A stretch of 22,457 nucleotides of DNA from Prado023 sp963714995 (lineage in GTDB: Bacteria > Actinomycetota > Actinomycetes > S36-B12 > CAIYMF01), in NCBI GenBank assembly GCA_963714995.1, contig CAVQQP010000015.1, forward strand, positions 1-22,457. The letters run 5' to 3'. Under the pieces are notes generated by a model. That model was not told the origin of the DNA. It saw nothing but the letters and a program-made list of their open reading frames with translations, and did no database searches. Of this stretch, positions 16,445 through 22,457 are shown piece by piece (the stretch's first letter is position 1; every line of letters begins with the position of its first letter). A program made the translations under genes and the position numbers.

Positions 16445-18559
16445 ATGATCGTGCGCGGGCTGGTCGTTCTCGCTGTGCTGGTCTCGAGTGTGGTGGCCCC
16501 ACCCGCGCACGCCGCACCACCACGATCGGCAGGCCCGGTCACCTCCACCGCTGCGGCCAGCGCTGTGCGCGCGTCGGCAGCGACCGCAGCCAAACCACGG
16601 GCGCTCGTGGCCGGGTCGTCCACGGTCCTGGGGTCGGGCAAGGTGCGGGTGGCAGTGACCAGCAACGCGAAGAAGGTGAAGGTCGCCTACCGCACGGCGA
16701 AGAACAAGAAGCGCACGGCCACGATCACGATCCGCAAGGGCAAGGGAGCACGCACCCTGGCCCGGGGCTCCAAGTCGATCCGGGCCCAGGCCAAGGCCAC
16801 CCCGAAGCTCAAGGCCAGCGCCTGGGTCGCCCTCGGCGGGGCCAGCGCGGCACCGGCGGTGGCCGGGGGAACCTACACGGTGACACCGGACTCCGCGATC
16901 CTGCCGCCGATGTCCGGCTACTCGACGGTGAACCAATACACCCGGCACTACTACCTGATCCGCTCCTACATGCACCGGTTCGAGTCCGCCGGTGGCGGCA
17001 CCCTGATCCTCGGACCGGGCCGCTACGAGATCTCCTCGACGATCTACGTGCCCAGCAACACCACGATCCAGCTGTCCGCCGGCACCACGCTGGTGAAGTC
17101 GAACACGACCGGGACCAGCTCCTTCAGCGCCTCGGCCTCAATGTTCATGCTGATCCGCCCCTCCCTGGGCAAGGTGTCGGGAGCGGTCGGCGGTCACGAC
17201 GGGGACGCCAACATCACGATCGCCGGGGCCGGGGGCGGGTCCTCGGTGATCGACATGGCCAACCTCTACAACACGTTGGCGATCATCGCTGGGCACAACC
17301 GGGGTGTGACGATCTCGGGCATCACGTTCCGGCAGATGAACAACAACCACTTCATCGAGATGGACGGCTGCGCGGACTGCACCATCGCGGGCAACGAGTT
17401 CCTCGACGCCGCCGGCGGGACCCGGGAGACCGCGGAGGCGATCAACCTCGACACCCCAGACCCGGCCACCGGTGGGTTCAGCTCGGTGTGGTCCAAGCAG
17501 GACGCCACCCCCAACGAGCGGGTCACGATCACCGGGAACCGCTTCGACGGCATGCAGCGCGCCCTGGGCACCCACAACTTCTCCAGCGGGCGCTACCACA
17601 GCGACATCGTGGTGCGGGACAACACGATCACCAGCAACGCCAACGACGCGATCCACATCATGAACTGGACCAACCCGGTGTTCACCGGCAACACCATCAC
17701 CAGCCGCAGCGCGTCGGTCGGGATCCGCGCCTGCGGCACCAGCAACCCCACGATCACGGCCAACACGTTCGCCGAGTCCGGCAGCGCGGTCGTGTTCCGC
17801 TCGTGCAGCGGGGAGAACGGCACCACCGTGGCCAACGCGGTCACCGCAGACAACGTGAACGCGCTGCGCGCCAACCAGGTGGGTGCCGGGTTGGGCAGCG
17901 CCTCGGTGAGCGTTCCAGAGTTCGGCACGGTCTGGTTCAACGGCCACGAACCCCCACCCACAGTCCCCTCACAGCCCTACGTCAGCACGATCGTTCCCGG
18001 CGACGGACGAGCCACGGTGCGCTGGTCACCCGGATGGGCCGACCCGCGGGCGCCGATCACCGGGTACCGGGTCAGGGTCTACAGCACCCCGGGCGGCTTA
18101 CCGGTCCAGACCCTGGACGTGGCCGCGAGCCCCACCGAGACGGTCCTCACTGACCTGACCAACGGCACCACCTACTGGGTCACCGTGGCCGCGATGAACA
18201 GCGTCGGGGAGAGCTACGCCGGGTACGCGATGTCGTTCATGCCCATCGGCCCACCGACTGCCCCCACTCAGCCCACCGCCGTCAGCTCCACACCCGGGGC
18301 GGTGACCCTGAGCTGGGCGGCACCCACCAGCACCGGAGGACGTCCGATCACCACCTACCGGATCTACGGCTACTCAGACGCCGGGGCCATCACTGCACTA
18401 CCCGGCAGCCCGCTCACCGTCGGGCTCACCACCACCTACACGTGGACCGGACTCACCGTAGGGGCAACGGTCCACCTCCGGATCACCGCCGTCAACGACG
18501 TGGGCGAGAGTCCCGCCACACCCCTGGTGACGGTGGTGGTCACACCCCCGCCCAACTGA
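16445..18559 (+). CDS. Secreted right-handed parallel beta-helix protein with two fibronectin type III domains
   Basis: 704 aa from ATG 16445, with GGGAG five bases upstream. A Sec signal peptide (MIVRGLVVLAVLVSSVVAPP) ends at a predicted AHA-AP cleavage after residue 23. Residues about 45-130 are unusually basic (NAKKVKVAYRTAKNKKRT, TITIRKGKGARTLARGSK). Residues about 150-500 are a pectate-lyase/NosD-type beta-helix: repeated short turns with Asn/Gly ladders such as GVTISGITFRQMNNNHFIE, CTIAGNEFLDA, RVTITGNRFDG and NPTITANTFAES. Two FN3 domains finish the protein (about 510-600 and 612-704), with APITGYRVRVYS and RPITTYRIYGYS marking equivalent strands. A polysaccharide-binding or -cleaving role outside the cell is likely for the family. 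No lyase active site could be assigned, and no LPxTG or C-terminal anchor is visible. Confidence 0.82.
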   Translation: MIVRGLVVLAVLVSSVVAPPAHAAPPRSAGPVTSTAAASAVRASAATAAKPRALVAGSSTVLGSGKVRVAVTSNAKKVKVAYRTAKNKKRTATITIRKGKGARTLARGSKSIRAQAKATPKLKASAWVALGGASAAPAVAGGTYTVTPDSAILPPMSGYSTVNQYTRHYYLIRSYMHRFESAGGGTLILGPGRYEISSTIYVPSNTTIQLSAGTTLVKSNTTGTSSFSASASMFMLIRPSLGKVSGAVGGHDGDANITIAGAGGGSSVIDMANLYNTLAIIAGHNRGVTISGITFRQMNNNHFIEMDGCADCTIAGNEFLDAAGGTRETAEAINLDTPDPATGGFSSVWSKQDATPNERVTITGNRFDGMQRALGTHNFSSGRYHSDIVVRDNTITSNANDAIHIMNWTNPVFTGNTITSRSASVGIRACGTSNPTITANTFAESGSAVVFRSCSGENGTTVANAVTADNVNALRANQVGAGLGSASVSVPEFGTVWFNGHEPPPTVPSQPYVSTIVPGDGRATVRWSPGWADPRAPITGYRVRVYSTPGGLPVQTLDVAASPTETVLTDLTNGTTYWVTVAAMNSVGESYAGYAMSFMPIGPPTAPTQPTAVSSTPGAVTLSWAAPTSTGGRPITTYRIYGYSDAGAITALPGSPLTVGLTTTYTWTGLTVGATVHLRITAVNDVGESPATPLVTVVVTPPPN

Positions 18560-18610
18560 TTGGCAGCCCACACGCAGACGAGACCACCACGGCGCCGCCG
18601 GCCAGCCACC

Positions 18611-18663
18611 CACCGACACCCACCGACACCCACCCGCCCGCCCGCGGCACCCGCCCGCCCGCG
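18611..18663. repeat. C-rich direct repeats between convergent genes
   Basis: caccgacacc occurs twice in tandem (18611-18620 and 18621-18630). It is followed by cacccgcccgcccgcg twice (18631-18646 and 18648-18663). The minus strand of 18629-18643 reads GGGCGGGCGGGTGGG, an ideal G-quadruplex motif with single-base loops. The repeats lie between the beta-helix stop (18559) and the glycosyltransferase stop (18684), where no ORF fits. Confidence 0.75.
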
Positions 18664-18683
18664 ACCCGCCGCCACCCACTCCC

Positions 18684-19729
18684 TCAGGCGCCGAACCACT
18701 CCCGGACCCGCGCCACGATCGCACGGTCGAACTGGTCGTCGTCGTGTCGGGCGCCGAGCCACGCCACGAAGTCCCCACCAGCGGCCTGGTCGAGCTCGCG
18801 GCGGCAGGCCTCCGTGTCGGTGACCGCCCGGTAGAGCATCGCCTCAGCCTCGGCCGGGGTCCTGTAGAAGAACGGGTAGCGCTCGGGCAGGATCGCCCGC
18901 GCCCACGGCCGGTCCGGGAACACCCCGACCGCACCGGCGACGAGCGCCTCCACGTACTCCAGCCCGTAGGACTCGTCGCGCGCGGTGGCCAGGAACGCCG
19001 TGGTCCGGGCCAGCGCGTGCCAGTAGTCCTCACGCGTCGCGGTCAGCGGACCCACCCACGCCCAGTCCTTGCGCGACAGGCGCATGGCGCGCTCGCTGAT
19101 CAGGTGCGACTCGTGCAGGCGCGCCTCGACCTTGATCGGGGTGCGCTTCTGGATCTTCTCGACCGTGTCGAGGAACAGCTGCGGCTGCTTGCGCTCCGAG
19201 AGGTAGATGGCCGGGTACAGCACGACCGGGACGGCCGTCTCCCGGCGCGGCTGGACGTGCTCGAGCCGGATGCCCAGGTTCACCCAGGCGATCCGCGCCT
19301 CCTCCCAGATCGACTTGATCGTCCAGCCCGAGACGATCTCGCGGATCTCGTTGGCGGTGCGCTCCGAGTTGGCGAACGTCGGGAACAGCCCGCACGACAG
19401 GCCCATCGCTGAGCGCTGCACCCGATGGTCGTACTTCGCGGTGTTGAACCACACGAAGTTCATCAGCTTCGGCTCGTCGCAGTTCTCCTTGAGCGTCTGC
19501 CAGACGCCGACGGAGTCGATGACGTCCATGTTGATCACGACGGTGTCCGAGCCGTCGACGAACTCCAGCGGGATCACGTCGAACCCCTCGCCCTGCCGTG
19601 GGCCGGGGCCGATCAGCCGCGCCTCGGGGAACACCCGCAGCAGCCGCCGGACCAGGGTCGCCCCTGCGTCGTGCCCGCTGACGTGACCGTCCGCGTCGAC
19701 GATCGCCGCGCCGTACCGGATCGCGATGT

Positions 19730-19733
<4 letters not shown>
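18684..19733 (-). CDS. GT-B-fold glycosyltransferase-like protein
   Basis: 349 aa from GTG 19733, which overlaps the hppA stop in GTGA, so translation is probably coupled to hppA. The C-terminal half has the glycosyltransferase nucleotide-sugar pattern DESYGLEYVEALVAGAVGVF (E-x7-E type), as in GT1/GT4-like enzymes. The N-terminus (MNIAIRYGAAIVDADGHVSG) and the middle (VPVVLYPAIYLSERKQPQLF; EARLHESHLISE) fit two Rossmann-like halves. No signal or membrane segment is evident, so a cytosolic or membrane-associated enzyme is likely. Donor and acceptor cannot be told from sequence. Linkage to a pyrophosphatase could simply be transcriptional, though glycosyl-donor synthesis does release PPi. Frame intact. 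Confidence 0.75.
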
Positions 19734-22297
<2,564 letters not shown>

Positions 22298-22298
22298 C

Positions 22299-22311
22299 GG
22301 GGGTTACCCCC
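22299..22311 (-). promoter_or_regulatory. Hairpin covering the hppA ribosome-binding site
   Basis: ggggg-tta-ccccc, a perfect 5-bp inverted repeat, ends one base before the hppA ATG. On the mRNA the AGGGGG that would serve as Shine-Dalgarno is the 5' arm, paired with the CCCCC next to the start codon. This could limit initiation. The remaining upstream sequence to 22457 shows no gene. Confidence 0.45.
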
Positions 22312-22457
22312 TAGTTCGGGGTGCCGATCGGACAGGCACCAACGCCGGCCACGCTAGCGACCGAGCGATCCCGCCACGCCGGGCAAAGGTCCCGGGCTGA
22401 GGGGCATGCGTCCCGAGGATCGGGCAGCGGGCGGCAGCCGTTGGACCTTACCGACGG

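Noticed and set aside
18611..18663. CRISPR-like array
   Set aside because: Units are 10-17 bp, low-complexity and without spacers; it is a simple C-rich repeat.

Overview
The window looks like the chromosome of a high-GC actinobacterium. GC is very high throughout, GTG starts are common, and the gene families fit: a paired DUF202 module, DUF222/HNH (REP13E12-type) endonuclease, divergent H+-pyrophosphatase and an actinobacterial LexA-type box. A Micrococcales or Propionibacteriales relative is a guess; there is no rRNA or other clade marker. No tRNA, rRNA, CRISPR array, IS transposase or phage gene was seen.

Layout. Positions 1-5380 are a minus-strand block: an edge-truncated MFS/GPH sugar-cation symporter, an FAD amine-oxidase-like enzyme, two overlapping DUF202 membrane proteins and a DEAD-box RNA helicase. 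Divergent from it on the plus strand are a CDF cation transporter with an HMA-like N-terminus, a GNAT acetyltransferase and metA (homoserine O-acetyltransferase). From metA to about 13.9 kb is a sulfur/thiol-redox neighbourhood: a four-domain CoA-disulfide-reductase/rhodanese/TusA/DsrE fusion, a convergent SLAC1/TehA-family channel with a CsoR/CstR-like operator (12051-12068), a 68-aa protein and a thioredoxin-CcdA membrane fusion. Next come Dps, a minus-strand DUF222/HNH endonuclease with a LexA-like SOS box directly upstream, a secreted beta-helix/FN3 protein, and a minus-strand hppA-glycosyltransferase pair coupled by a GTGA overlap.

The strongest technical observation is the number of single-base frame breaks, about ten in all. 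They lie in the helicase (2), metA (1), the sulfur fusion (2), SLAC1 (1) and HNH (4). In each case the downstream frame continues the same family, so I describe these as single genes carrying indels. Sequencing or assembly error is the simplest explanation. MFS, the FAD enzyme, the DUF202 pair, CDF, GNAT, Trx-CcdA, Dps, beta-helix, GT and hppA are intact in the window.

The best candidates for new biology are the persulfide/sulfite module with its CstR-like operator, the SOS-box HNH gene, the divergent lipobox-bearing H+-PPase coupled to a glycosyltransferase, and the secreted beta-helix protein with a lysine-rich domain and a GntR-like palindrome upstream.
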